DNA of 64,000 bases from Pseudomonas sp. 10-1B (lineage in GTDB: Bacteria > Pseudomonadota > Gammaproteobacteria > Pseudomonadales > Pseudomonadaceae): NCBI RefSeq assembly GCF_000935045.1, contig NZ_JYKS01000033.1:25887-89886 (forward strand). Reading direction: 5' to 3'. Below are positions 51,338 to 59,686 of this stretch, piece by piece. The translations under genes were made by a program, and so were the position numbers. Each line of letters begins with the position of its first letter. Position 1 is the stretch's first letter. The notes below the pieces were generated by a model. The model made no database searches, was not told the DNA's origin, and saw only the letters and a list, made by a program, of their open reading frames with translations.

Positions 51338-54300
51338 GTGCGAATTCTATGCTTGTACCTGCTCTGCTGCCTGTCGTCGTTACCCGCCATGGCACAGCCA
51401 ATACTTCATGGCCGGGCCGTCCACGACGGGCCGGGTATCGAACCTGATGGCACCGAACTACGTTGGTTGTGGCGCCATCGAGTGTTGCGCCTTGGCGTGC
51501 TGGGCCGCGACCAGCCGTCGTTGGACATGCTGGGTACGGGGCGTGTCTATGAAGGCATCACGGCGGATTACACCGGCCTGATTGCAGAGCTGTTGAACCT
51601 GGACACAAGCGTGCAGGTATTTGATTCGTTCGAGGCCGCCAGCATGGCTCTGCGCGATGGTTCGATCGATATCATTGGCTCGGTGACCGCGCAGCAGGCG
51701 CAGGAAGCCGGCCTGCTGTTGTCACGTCCTTATGCCGAAGACTGGCCACTATTGATGGCCCCTGAGCGGCATACGCTGCTGTCCGCTGAAGCCCCCTTAC
51801 GTCTGGTGATGGTCGAGGGCTATCGAACCCTGGAGCAAGTTCGCCAGTACTATCCGCAAGTCGAGGTCCAACTGCACCCGACCCCATTCAGCGCCTTGGC
51901 TGCACTGGCGCTAGGCCAGGCCGACCTGTTTCTGGGCAACGCCCTGGTTGCCCGTTATGTGCAGGGCGGCAACCCGTTCAGTGGGGTGGAGGAGGTCGGC
52001 CCCGGTGCCTTGCCACGCCAGGGTATAGGTTTTGCCATGCTGGATAATGGCACACCGCTAGCTGCCTTGGTCGAACGGGCTCTCGCAGGCATCGATGACG
52101 CCGCCCGTGCACGCATGGGCGAACGTTGGAACCCGCTCGCCAGATTCACCCCTGTGTCGCAGCCACTGCAGTTGACTGAGGCCCAGCAGCGCTGGTTGCA
52201 AAACAACCCTACGGTTCGGGTGCTGGTGGACGACCAGATGTTGCCCATGAGCTATCGCGACAGCAAGGGCGACCTGCGTGGGTTGACCCTGGACATCCTG
52301 CAGATGATGTCGCAGCGAACCGGCCTTGACTTCGAGGTGCAGGTAGTTGGCAGCCTGGAACAGATGATCGGGCAGGTCATCGAGGGCAAGGCCCATTTGA
52401 TCGCAGGAGTGCCCCACAGCGCGGAGCGCGCCCAGCGGTTATCGTTCAGTTGGGCTTATCTGAGCGCCCCTCGCGTGCTCGTGACCCGCACGGGCGCGTC
52501 GGCCGCAATCGACCTTGACCAACTGGCAGGGGGCACCGTCGCGGTGATACTGGGCAGTGCCATGACCGAACTGGTGCGCCGACGTTACCCCAAGGTGCGT
52601 CAGCGCCTTGTGCAAGGGCCGCTGGATGCTTTGCGGGCGGTGGCTGATGGGCAGGCCGACGGCGCCATCCTGGCGCTCGATGACGCTCGCCCGATGATCG
52701 CCCGGTGGTATCCACGGCGTTTGCAGGTCAACGCCAGCCTGCCCGTGCCTCCGGCCCATTTCGCTTTCGCTGGCGCTCCCGGTGCCGGAGAGCTGCTGGG
52801 TATAATGGACCAGGTGCTGCTCAGCTTGTCACCCAATGAGAGCCGCGCGCTAGTACGCCGTTGGCGGCGGCCCGTGATCGTGCCGGACAGCGTCTGGTCG
52901 CGTTACCGGGGCAGGGTTCTGTTCGGTTTTGTGGCGGTGTTGGCGATGCTGCTGCTGGCATTGCTGTGGATCCGCTATCTGCGTCGCCTGCACGTCGAGT
53001 TGCGCCGTGCCAAACAGGAGGCAGAAGACGCCAGTCAGGCCAAGACGAGTTTTCTTGCCACCATGAGCCACGAGATCCGCACGCCCCTGCATGCGCTGAT
53101 GGGCATGCTCGAACTGGCACAGCGCAAAACCACCCAAGGTGTATTTGACCCATCGGCCATCGCCGTGGCGACCGAAGCCGCACGCGGCCTGCATGAGCTG
53201 ATCGGCGATATCCTCGATATCAGCCGCATCGAGACCGGCCATTTGCAACTGGCCGAGCAACGGGTGCGTTTGCGCGAACAGGTCGACCGGGTTGTGCAAC
53301 TGTTTCGGCAGCAGGCGCGTGACAAGGGCCTGGCCCTGGAACTGAAGATCCAGGGGGTGGCGGATGCCGAGGTGATGCTCGACCCGCTGCGCTTCAAGCA
53401 AGTGCTGGCAAACCTGCTGAGCAATGCCATCAAATTCACCCACCAGGGGCATGTCGTGGTTAGCCTGAATGCGGTGCCCAGAGGCGAGCAGTTGGAGGTC
53501 TGGCTGCAAGTGCGCGACACCGGTGTGGGCATTGCCGCAGCAGAGTTGGTCAACCTTGGGCAGCCGTTCCGTCAGGCCAGCAACCAGCATCAGTCGCCAC
53601 GCAGCAGTGCAGGCCTGGGCCTATGCATAAGCCGTAGCCTGTGCGAAATGATGGGCGGGCAGTTGCGCCTGAGCAGTACGTTGGGCAAGGGCACGCGGGC
53701 AGTCATTACCCTACATCTGCCGCTGTTGGCGAGTGAGGCATCAGTGATGACGGCAGTGCCTGCTGCAGTTGGCGGCAGCACGCTTCGCTTGCGTGTGCTG
53801 GTGGTCGACGATTATCCGGCCAACCGGCTGCTGTTGGCCCAGCAACTTGACTACCTGGGGCATCAGGCGCGAATGGCCGAAGATGGCTTGCAGGCCTTGC
53901 GCCTGTGGCTGAAAGAGCATTTCGATGTGGTGATAAGTGATTGCAACATGCCGCGCCTGAACGGCCACAGGCTGGCTCGGGCGATTCGTGAACACGAGCG
54001 CCGTAGCGGGCGTTCTCCCTGCACGGTGCTCGGGCTGACCGCCAACGCCCAGCAAATCGAACGGCGCAGGTCGCGGGCTGCCGGTATGGATGGCTGCCTG
54101 TTCAAGCCACTGGATCTGGACAGTCTGGTTCAGGCGTTGGGCATCGTTACGGTCTGCCCCGGCGCACCTTCCGCAAGGCTCGCCCCGCTGGATCTGCAAC
54201 GGCTAATGCAACTGGTCGGCCACGATCAGGCAGCGTTCGAGACCTTGCTTGGCGATCTGCGCACTAGCAACCGCGAGGACCTGCAACAGCTCAGGCGCCG

Positions 54301-54628
54301 ACCATTGTCACCGTCAGCCCTGGCCAGCCTTGCCCATCGGGTCAAGGGTGGCGCGCGCATACTGCGTGCCGAGGGGTTGGTGGCGTTGTGTGAGCATCTT
54401 GAACATTGCTGCCAAGCGCAGACTTGGGACCCGCAATCGATAAACTTGGTCGTGCAGGCGTTGGTCGAAGCGATGATGAGCCTGGAGCAGCAACTGGACC
54501 GCAGGGCCGCCCCAGGGCTGGCGTCAAATCATGCCGAGCAACAACAACACCAGCAGTATCACCAACACCACGCCGACGATGCCGGACGGGCCATAGCCCC
54601 AGCTGCGCGAGTGCGGGAAGACCGGTAA
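51338..54628 (+). CDS. BvgS/EvgS-like hybrid sensor histidine kinase
   Basis: A 1096-residue phosphorelay sensor. Signal peptide, two periplasmic family-3 binding domains (~45-280, ~290-520), a membrane helix (~528-550), a HisKA domain with His578 in MSHEIRTPLHALMGM, an ATPase domain (NLLSNAIKFTHQG, GLGLCISRSLCEMMGG), a receiver with Asp868 (VVISDCNMPRLNG) and an HPt domain with His1000 (AHRVKGGARIL). There is no PAS domain before HisKA. It should pass phosphate to the adjacent response regulator. GTG start, weak ribosome-binding site. The last ~35 residues are encoded antisense to a DUF3309 gene and look acquired. Confidence 0.92.
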   Translation: MRILCLYLLCCLSSLPAMAQPILHGRAVHDGPGIEPDGTELRWLWRHRVLRLGVLGRDQPSLDMLGTGRVYEGITADYTGLIAELLNLDTSVQVFDSFEAASMALRDGSIDIIGSVTAQQAQEAGLLLSRPYAEDWPLLMAPERHTLLSAEAPLRLVMVEGYRTLEQVRQYYPQVEVQLHPTPFSALAALALGQADLFLGNALVARYVQGGNPFSGVEEVGPGALPRQGIGFAMLDNGTPLAALVERALAGIDDAARARMGERWNPLARFTPVSQPLQLTEAQQRWLQNNPTVRVLVDDQMLPMSYRDSKGDLRGLTLDILQMMSQRTGLDFEVQVVGSLEQMIGQVIEGKAHLIAGVPHSAERAQRLSFSWAYLSAPRVLVTRTGASAAIDLDQLAGGTVAVILGSAMTELVRRRYPKVRQRLVQGPLDALRAVADGQADGAILALDDARPMIARWYPRRLQVNASLPVPPAHFAFAGAPGAGELLGIMDQVLLSLSPNESRALVRRWRRPVIVPDSVWSRYRGRVLFGFVAVLAMLLLALLWIRYLRRLHVELRRAKQEAEDASQAKTSFLATMSHEIRTPLHALMGMLELAQRKTTQGVFDPSAIAVATEAARGLHELIGDILDISRIETGHLQLAEQRVRLREQVDRVVQLFRQQARDKGLALELKIQGVADAEVMLDPLRFKQVLANLLSNAIKFTHQGHVVVSLNAVPRGEQLEVWLQVRDTGVGIAAAELVNLGQPFRQASNQHQSPRSSAGLGLCISRSLCEMMGGQLRLSSTLGKGTRAVITLHLPLLASEASVMTAVPAAVGGSTLRLRVLVVDDYPANRLLLAQQLDYLGHQARMAEDGLQALRLWLKEHFDVVISDCNMPRLNGHRLARAIREHERRSGRSPCTVLGLTANAQQIERRRSRAAGMDGCLFKPLDLDSLVQALGIVTVCPGAPSARLAPLDLQRLMQLVGHDQAAFETLLGDLRTSNREDLQQLRRRPLSPSALASLAHRVKGGARILRAEGLVALCEHLEHCCQAQTWDPQSINLVVQALVEAMMSLEQQLDRRAAPGLASNHAEQQQHQQYHQHHADDAGRAIAPAARVREDR

Positions 54629-54676
54629 GCCACCAATCAGCAGGAGGATCAGAATGATGATCAGAATTGTGGTCAT
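54524..54676 (-). CDS. DUF3309 small membrane protein
   Basis: A 50-residue protein beginning MTTILIIILILLLIGGLPVF and ending in a second hydrophobic stretch, the classic DUF3309 form with RSWGYGPSG between helices. AAGGA is 7 nt upstream of the ATG. Function unknown. Its last 105 bp are overlapped by the convergent kinase gene, an unusual arrangement that suggests the kinase reading frame was extended into it. Confidence 0.85.
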   Translation of the reverse strand: MTTILIIILILLLIGGLPVFPHSRSWGYGPSGIVGVVLVILLVLLLLGMI

Positions 54677-54794
54677 GACAGAATCCTTGCGTGGTTGAGG
54701 GGGCAAGGGCCTTGCACTGCTGGCCTCTTGTAAGTTCGGACCGGCGCCGCTTGGGAAAGATTCCATTTGTGTGTTGCCTGCACTGGCCCGGGGC

Positions 54795-54858
54795 CGCATC
54801 AGGGCTGACAGGTGTTTGCCATAAGATATGCAGCGGCGAGCACCTGGCAACCCTGATG
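54795..54858. repeat. Copy of a dispersed intergenic repeat
   Basis: The 41 bp at 54795-54835 (CGCATCAGGGCTGACAGG to AAGATATGCAGCG) recur with few changes at 63771-63811. CATCAGGG (54797) pairs with CCCTGATG (54851-54858). A half REP (GGCTTGCCGGCGATAGGGCC) follows. This lies in the 314-bp gap before the dehydrogenase gene; nothing else is evident there. Confidence 0.75.
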
Positions 54859-54990
54859 GCTTGCCGGCGATAGGGCCAGTGCAGGCCACGCATATTCATG
54901 CCCGCCCATTCACTACCCTGATGAATCCTGCTGTTACCCAGGCCCTTGTTTAGACTCGTTTCACTCCTCATCAAGACAAGGCCAGCCACC

Positions 54991-55800
54991 ATGAAAAACC
55001 GCATCATGATCACCGGCGCCGGGTCCGGCCTCGGTCGCGAGATCGCCCTGCGCTGGGCGCGTGAGGGCTGGCGCCTGGCGTTGGCCGATGTCAACGAAGC
55101 CGGCCTGCGCGAAACCCTGGAACTGGCCCGTGCGGTTGGCGGCGACGGCTTCACCCAACGCTGCGACGTGCGCGACTACAGCCAGCTGACCGCCCTGGCC
55201 CAGGCCTGCACCGAGCAGTTCGGCGGCATCGACATGATCGTCAACAACGCCGGCGTCGCTGCGGGCGGGTTCTTCGCCGAGTTGTCGCTGGAGGACTGGG
55301 ACTGGCAGATCGCAGTCAACCTGATGGGCGTGGTCAAGGGCTGCAAGGCCTTCCTGCCGCTGCTGGAGCGCAGCAAGGGGCGCATCGTCAACATCGCCTC
55401 GATGGCCGCGCTGATGCAGGGCCCGGGCATGAGCAACTACAACGTGGCCAAGGCCGGTGTGCTGGCGTTGTCGGAGAGCCTGCTGGTGGAGCTGCGCCAG
55501 CTTGAAGTGGCGGTGCACGTGGTGTGCCCGTCGTTCTTCCAGACCAACCTGCTCGACTCGTTCCGCGGGCCGAACCCGGCGATGAAGGCCCAGGTGGGCA
55601 AGCTGCTGGAAGGCTCGCCGATCAGTGCTGCGGACATTGCCGAGTACATTCACCAGCAGGTTGCCGCTGGCGAGTTCCTCATCCTGCCCCACGAGGCCGG
55701 GCGCCAGGCCTGGCAGTTGAAACGCCAGGCCCCTGAGCGGCTGTATGACGAGATGGCCGAAATGGCGCTGAAAATGCGTGCAAAAAACCCTTCGCGATGA
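54991..55800 (+). CDS. Short-chain dehydrogenase/reductase
   Basis: A 269-residue classical SDR with nucleotide motif TGAGSGLG (residues ~9-16), Asp in LADVNEAG suggesting NAD preference, NNAG, Ser in IVNIASMAAL and the catalytic YNVAK. The substrate is not predictable. The start at 54991 matches family length; the ribosome-binding site is poor. It precedes rsmI by 120 bp. Confidence 0.9.
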   Translation: MKNRIMITGAGSGLGREIALRWAREGWRLALADVNEAGLRETLELARAVGGDGFTQRCDVRDYSQLTALAQACTEQFGGIDMIVNNAGVAAGGFFAELSLEDWDWQIAVNLMGVVKGCKAFLPLLERSKGRIVNIASMAALMQGPGMSNYNVAKAGVLALSESLLVELRQLEVAVHVVCPSFFQTNLLDSFRGPNPAMKAQVGKLLEGSPISAADIAEYIHQQVAAGEFLILPHEAGRQAWQLKRQAPERLYDEMAEMALKMRAKNPSR

Positions 55801-55920
55801 ATGGTCTGTAGGAGAAGTTACTCGGCGATGTAGGGCTCTTCTGAATCGATGCAGAACTATTGAGTAGCTGAATGCCTACGAGGCAGGCTCTGGTTTTCCC
55901 TTGGGGTGGAGGATTGGAGC

Positions 55921-56100
55921 ATGCTGGTAATTGGGCGTGAAGTGGGGGAGATCATCGTGATTGGCGATGACATCCGGATCATGGTGGTGGAAACGCGGGA
56001 CGGGGTGGTGCGCTTTGGGGTGGACGCCCCGCGTGATGTGCCGGTGCATCGCTCGGAGGTGTACAAGCGCATCAAGCAGGGCAAGCAAAGCAAGACCTGA
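55921..56100 (+). CDS. rsmI: CsrA/RsmA-family RNA-binding regulator (RsmI type)
   Basis: A 59-residue CsrA-fold protein: MLVIGREVGEIIVIGDDI, then VRFGVDAPRDVPVHRSEVY with the RNA-binding Arg of VHR intact. It differs from canonical CsrA at the N-terminus (VIGREVGEII instead of ILTRRVGETL), as expected for a paralogue. The position next to an SDR and yheU fits RsmI of P. putida from memory. It represses translation by binding GGA motifs. Its own leader has GGAGGATTGGAG at the ribosome-binding site, so feedback by Rsm proteins is plausible. Confidence 0.9.
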   Translation: MLVIGREVGEIIVIGDDIRIMVVETRDGVVRFGVDAPRDVPVHRSEVYKRIKQGKQSKT

Positions 56101-56102
56101 TG

Positions 56103-56212
56103 TTGCCTGTACCGGCCCTTTCGCGGGTAAACCCGCTCCTACAGGATTACCACAAGGCTGAATGTTGTGGCATCCCTGTAGGAGCGGGTTTACCCGCGAA
56201 GAGGCCTGGCCT
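56103..56212. repeat. REP pair (inverted)
   Basis: Facing GCGGGTAAACCCGC-type REPs between convergent rsmI and yheU. Confidence 0.85.
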
Positions 56213-56213
56213 G

Positions 56214-56441
56214 CTAGTCGAGCAGCTCGCGGGGCACATCGTGCCTGGCCAGCAACTGGCACTGCTGGCTTTCCGGGTCGAACAGGATGAATGCCTGGCC
56301 CTTGGCCAATGCCTGGCGTACTCGCAGTACACGGGTTTCCAGCGGGGTGTCGTCGCCGTTGTCGGTGCCGTCGCGGGTGACGAAGTCCTCGATCAGGCGG
56401 GTCAGGGTTTCGGCTTGCAGTTGGTCGTAGGGGATCAGCAT
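56214..56441 (-). CDS. yheU: YheU family protein (UPF0270)
   Basis: A 75-residue protein beginning MLIPYDQLQAETLTRLIEDF and containing FVTRDGTD and LAKGQAFILFDPESQQCQL, the UPF0270 signature. Cytosolic, function unknown. Confidence 0.92.
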   Translation of the reverse strand: MLIPYDQLQAETLTRLIEDFVTRDGTDNGDDTPLETRVLRVRQALAKGQAFILFDPESQQCQLLARHDVPRELLD

Positions 56442-56502
56442 GGGGGCAGTGTCTAGGGTGTGGATGGGGGCAATGCTACGCGAAACATTGGAGATTTTGG
56501 GG

Positions 56503-56596
56503 CCGTTGTGGGAGCGGGCGCGCCCGCGAAACAGGCGACGCGGTGGCTGGCACCGGCTTTGCCGGTGTTCGCGGGCATGCCCGCTCCCACAAAGAT
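56503..56596. repeat. REP pair (inverted, divergent subtype)
   Basis: GTGGGAGCGGGCGCGCCCGC and TTCGCGGGCATGCCCGCTCC face each other, with CACCGGCTTTGCCGGTG as a central stem. Confidence 0.8.
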
Positions 56597-56627
56597 TGCG
56601 CAGGCTTTTAGCTTTTGAACAGGGCCC

Positions 56628-57812
56628 TCAGGCCTTATTACCAACCAGGCTATCCACCGCCGGCACCCGTGTATCGCTCTCCATCTGCGCATCATGCTCC
56701 AGCTGGTGGCTAAAGCGTTCCAACGACGCATTGGCCGGCTGCGAGTCGCTGGCGAACACTGGTGGGCTCAGCAGGTACGCCGACAACAACCGGCTCAGCG
56801 CTGCCAGGCTGTCGATATGCGTGCGCTCGTAACCATGGGTGGCATCGCAACCAAAGGCCACCAGCGCGGTACGGATATCGTGCCCTGCCGTCACCGCCGA
56901 ATGGGCATCGCTGAAGTAGTAGCGGAACAGGTCGCGCCGCACCGGCAGGTCGTGGTCGCCGGCCAGTTTCAGCAAGTGCCTGGACAGGTGGTAGTCGTAA
57001 GGCCCTGACGAGTCCTGCATGGCCACGCTCACTGCATGCTCGCTGGAGGCCTGCCCGGGCGCCACCGGGGCGATGTCGATGCCGACGAACTCGCTGACGT
57101 CCCAGGGCAGGGCGCCGGCTGCACCCGAGCCGGTCTCCTCGGTGATGGTGAACAGCGGGTGGCAGTCGATCAGCGGCTGGCGGCCACTTTCCACCACCGC
57201 CTTCAGCGCTGCGAGCAAGGCGGCCACGCCGGCCTTGTCGTCCAGATGGCGGGCGCTGATATGGCCGCTTTCGGTGAACTCGGGCAGTGGGTCGAAGGCC
57301 ACGAAATCACCAATGCTCACACCCAGCGCTTCGCAGTCGGCGCGGGTGGCGCAGTAGGCGTCCAGGCGAACTTCCACATGTTCCCAGCTGATCGGCATCT
57401 GGTCGATGGCGGTGTTGAAGGCATGCCCGCTGGCCATCAATGGCAGCACGCTGCCACGGAACACGCCGGTGTCGGTGAACACGCTGACCCGGCTGCCTTC
57501 GGCGAAGCGGCTGGACCAGCAGCCGACCGGCGCCAGGGCCAGGCGGCCGTTGTCCTGCAACTGGCGCACGCTGGCGCCGATGGTGTCGAGGTGGGCGGAC
57601 ACGGCACGGTCAGGCGAGGTTTGCCGGCCCTTGAGCGTGGCGCGGATGGTGCCGCGGCGGGTCAGCTCGAAGGGGATGCCCAGTTCGTCCAGGCGTTCGG
57701 CCACGTAGCGCACGATGGTGTCGGTGAAGCCGGTGGGGCTGGGGATGGCGAGCATCTCCAGGAGCACACGCTTGAGGTATTCGAGATCGGGTTCGGGGAG
57801 TCGTTCAGACAT
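56628..57812 (-). CDS. M42/M20-type peptidase of the NAGGN osmolyte cluster
   Basis: A 394-residue metallopeptidase with metal-site blocks AVSAHLDTIGASVRQ, ISARHLDDKAGVAAL, FTITEETGSGAAGALP, GIDIAPV and a final His in DATHGYERTHIDSL. It is the conserved third gene with asnO and ngg and is annotated in relatives as an osmoprotectant NAGGN peptidase; its precise reaction is not established. AAGGAG fixes the ATG at 57812. Confidence 0.88.
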   Translation of the reverse strand: MSERLPEPDLEYLKRVLLEMLAIPSPTGFTDTIVRYVAERLDELGIPFELTRRGTIRATLKGRQTSPDRAVSAHLDTIGASVRQLQDNGRLALAPVGCWSSRFAEGSRVSVFTDTGVFRGSVLPLMASGHAFNTAIDQMPISWEHVEVRLDAYCATRADCEALGVSIGDFVAFDPLPEFTESGHISARHLDDKAGVAALLAALKAVVESGRQPLIDCHPLFTITEETGSGAAGALPWDVSEFVGIDIAPVAPGQASSEHAVSVAMQDSSGPYDYHLSRHLLKLAGDHDLPVRRDLFRYYFSDAHSAVTAGHDIRTALVAFGCDATHGYERTHIDSLAALSRLLSAYLLSPPVFASDSQPANASLERFSHQLEHDAQMESDTRVPAVDSLVGNKA

Positions 57813-57837
57813 GAGTACTCCTTGGAAATTGCGTTGG

Positions 57838-57929
57838 TTTCTTCGCGGGCACGCCCGCTCCCACAGGTCCGCCACAAGTCTCAGGACCTGTGGCGGACCT
57901 GTGGGAGCGGGCGTGCCCGCGAAGAGGCC
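57838..57929. repeat. REP pair within the NAGGN operon
   Basis: Facing GCGGGCACGCCCGC-type REPs lie between ngg and the peptidase gene. They may stabilise the upstream message or lower peptidase expression. Confidence 0.85.
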
Positions 57930-57937
57930 ATCAGCGA

Positions 57938-59683
57938 TTACGCCAAAGGCCGGCTATGCGGGAACAGCAGGTCGATGAAGCGCTCGGCCGTGGGCTGCGG
58001 TTCGTGGTTGGCCAGGCCCGCACGCTCGTTGGCCTCGATGATCACGTACTCCGGTTGTTCGGCATCGCGCACCATGAAGTCCAGCCCCACCACCGGAATT
58101 TCCAGCGCCCGTGCAGCACGCACGGCAGCGTCGGCCAACACCGGGTGCAGGCGTTCGGTAACGTCTTCCAGGGTGCCGCCGGTGTGCAGGTTGGCAGTGC
58201 GTCGCACGGCCAGGCGCTGGCCGGCTGGCAATACGTCGTCATAGCCAAGGCCCGCCGCGCGCAGGGTACGTTCGGTCTCGTCGTCCAGCGGTATGCGGCT
58301 TTCGCCCCCGGTAGCGGCCTGGCGCCGACGGCTCTGGGCTTCGATCAACTGGCGCACGCTGTGCTTGCCGTCGCCCAGCACCTGCGCGGGGTGGCGAATG
58401 GCGGCGGCCACCACTTCGTAGCCGATCACCACGATGCGCAGGTCGAGCCCGGCATGGAAGCTTTCCAGCAGCACACGGCTGTCGAACTGGCGGGCGTGCG
58501 CCACGGCGTGGGTGATGTCCTCGATGCAGGTGAGGTTTACCGCCACCCCCTGGCCTTGCTCGCCGTCGACCGGCTTGACCACCACCGCGCCATGCTCGTC
58601 GAGAAACGCCAGGTTGTCGTCGGCATTGCCCGCCAACTGTTGCACGGGCACCAGCAGCCCGGCGTTGTGCAGGGCATGCTGGGTCAGGCGCTTGTCCTGG
58701 CACAGGGTCATGGTCACGGCACTGGTCAGGTCGCTGAGCGATTCACGGCAGCGAATGCGGCGCCCGCCCAGGCTGAGGGTGAACAAGCCACCAGCAGCGT
58801 CGTCGACATGCACCTCGATGCCCCGGCGCAGCGCCTCGTCGACGATGATGCGTGCGTAGGGGTTGAGCCCGGCCTCGGGGCCCGGGCCGAGGAACAGCCG
58901 CTCGTTGATGCCATTCTTGCGCTTGACCGCAAAGGTCGGCAGGTTGCGAAAGCCCAGCTTCTGGTACAAGCGCTTGGCCTGGCGGTTGTCGTGCAGCACC
59001 GACAGGTCCAGGTAGGCCAGGCCGCGGCTCATGAAGTGTTCGATCAGGTGGCGCACCAGCACTTCACCGACGCCGGGGCGGGTGCACTGCGGGTCCACCG
59101 CCAGGCACCACAGGCTGCTGCCGTGCTCGGGGTCGTCGAACGCCTTGGCGTGGTTCAGGCCCATGACGCTGCCGATCACCGCACCGCTGTCGTCGTCCTC
59201 GGCCAGCCAGTACACCGGGCCACCCAGGTGCCGGGGCGTGAGCAACTCGGCGTCGACCGGCAGCATGCCGCGCGCCTGGTACAGGGTGTTGATCGCCTGC
59301 CAGTCGGCCGGGTTCTGCGCCCGGCGCACGCGGAAGCCGCGGAACACACGCTGCGCCGGGCGATAGTCGGTGAACCACAGGCGCAGGGTGTCGGATGGGT
59401 CGAGGAACAGTTGCTGTGGGGCCTGCGCCAGCAGTTGCTGGGGCGCGGCCACGTACAGGGCGATGTCGCGCTCACCGGGGCGTTCGTCCAGCAACTCTGC
59501 GGCCAGGCTGACCGGGTCGGGGTAGGTGTGGCCGATCAGCAGCCGGCCCCAGCCGCAGTGCACGGCACGCGGCTGGTCGTGGGGCTGGCTGCCATCGCCG
59601 GCCAGGCGCGCCTGCAGGCGCTCGTAGGACGGTGCCTGGCCGCGCAGCAGGCGCTGGCCATAGGCGATTTCGTGGGCTTTCAT
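57938..59683 (-). CDS. ngg: N-acetylglutaminylglutamine synthetase (GNAT/ATP-grasp fusion)
   Basis: A 581-residue two-domain enzyme. An N-terminal region leads to a GNAT acetyltransferase at ~110-270 (CLAVDPQCTRPGVGEVLVRH, KRLYQKLGFRNLPTF), followed by a cyanophycin-synthetase-like ATP-grasp domain at ~290-575 (VVVKPVDGEQGQGVAVNLT, VVGLDFMVRD, VIIEANERAGL). It acetylates and ligates glutamines to form N-acetylglutaminylglutamine, the precursor of NAGGN. Its ATG lies 3 bp after the asnO stop. Confidence 0.92.
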   Translation of the reverse strand: MKAHEIAYGQRLLRGQAPSYERLQARLAGDGSQPHDQPRAVHCGWGRLLIGHTYPDPVSLAAELLDERPGERDIALYVAAPQQLLAQAPQQLFLDPSDTLRLWFTDYRPAQRVFRGFRVRRAQNPADWQAINTLYQARGMLPVDAELLTPRHLGGPVYWLAEDDDSGAVIGSVMGLNHAKAFDDPEHGSSLWCLAVDPQCTRPGVGEVLVRHLIEHFMSRGLAYLDLSVLHDNRQAKRLYQKLGFRNLPTFAVKRKNGINERLFLGPGPEAGLNPYARIIVDEALRRGIEVHVDDAAGGLFTLSLGGRRIRCRESLSDLTSAVTMTLCQDKRLTQHALHNAGLLVPVQQLAGNADDNLAFLDEHGAVVVKPVDGEQGQGVAVNLTCIEDITHAVAHARQFDSRVLLESFHAGLDLRIVVIGYEVVAAAIRHPAQVLGDGKHSVRQLIEAQSRRRQAATGGESRIPLDDETERTLRAAGLGYDDVLPAGQRLAVRRTANLHTGGTLEDVTERLHPVLADAAVRAARALEIPVVGLDFMVRDAEQPEYVIIEANERAGLANHEPQPTAERFIDLLFPHSRPLA

Positions 59684-59686
59684 CGC

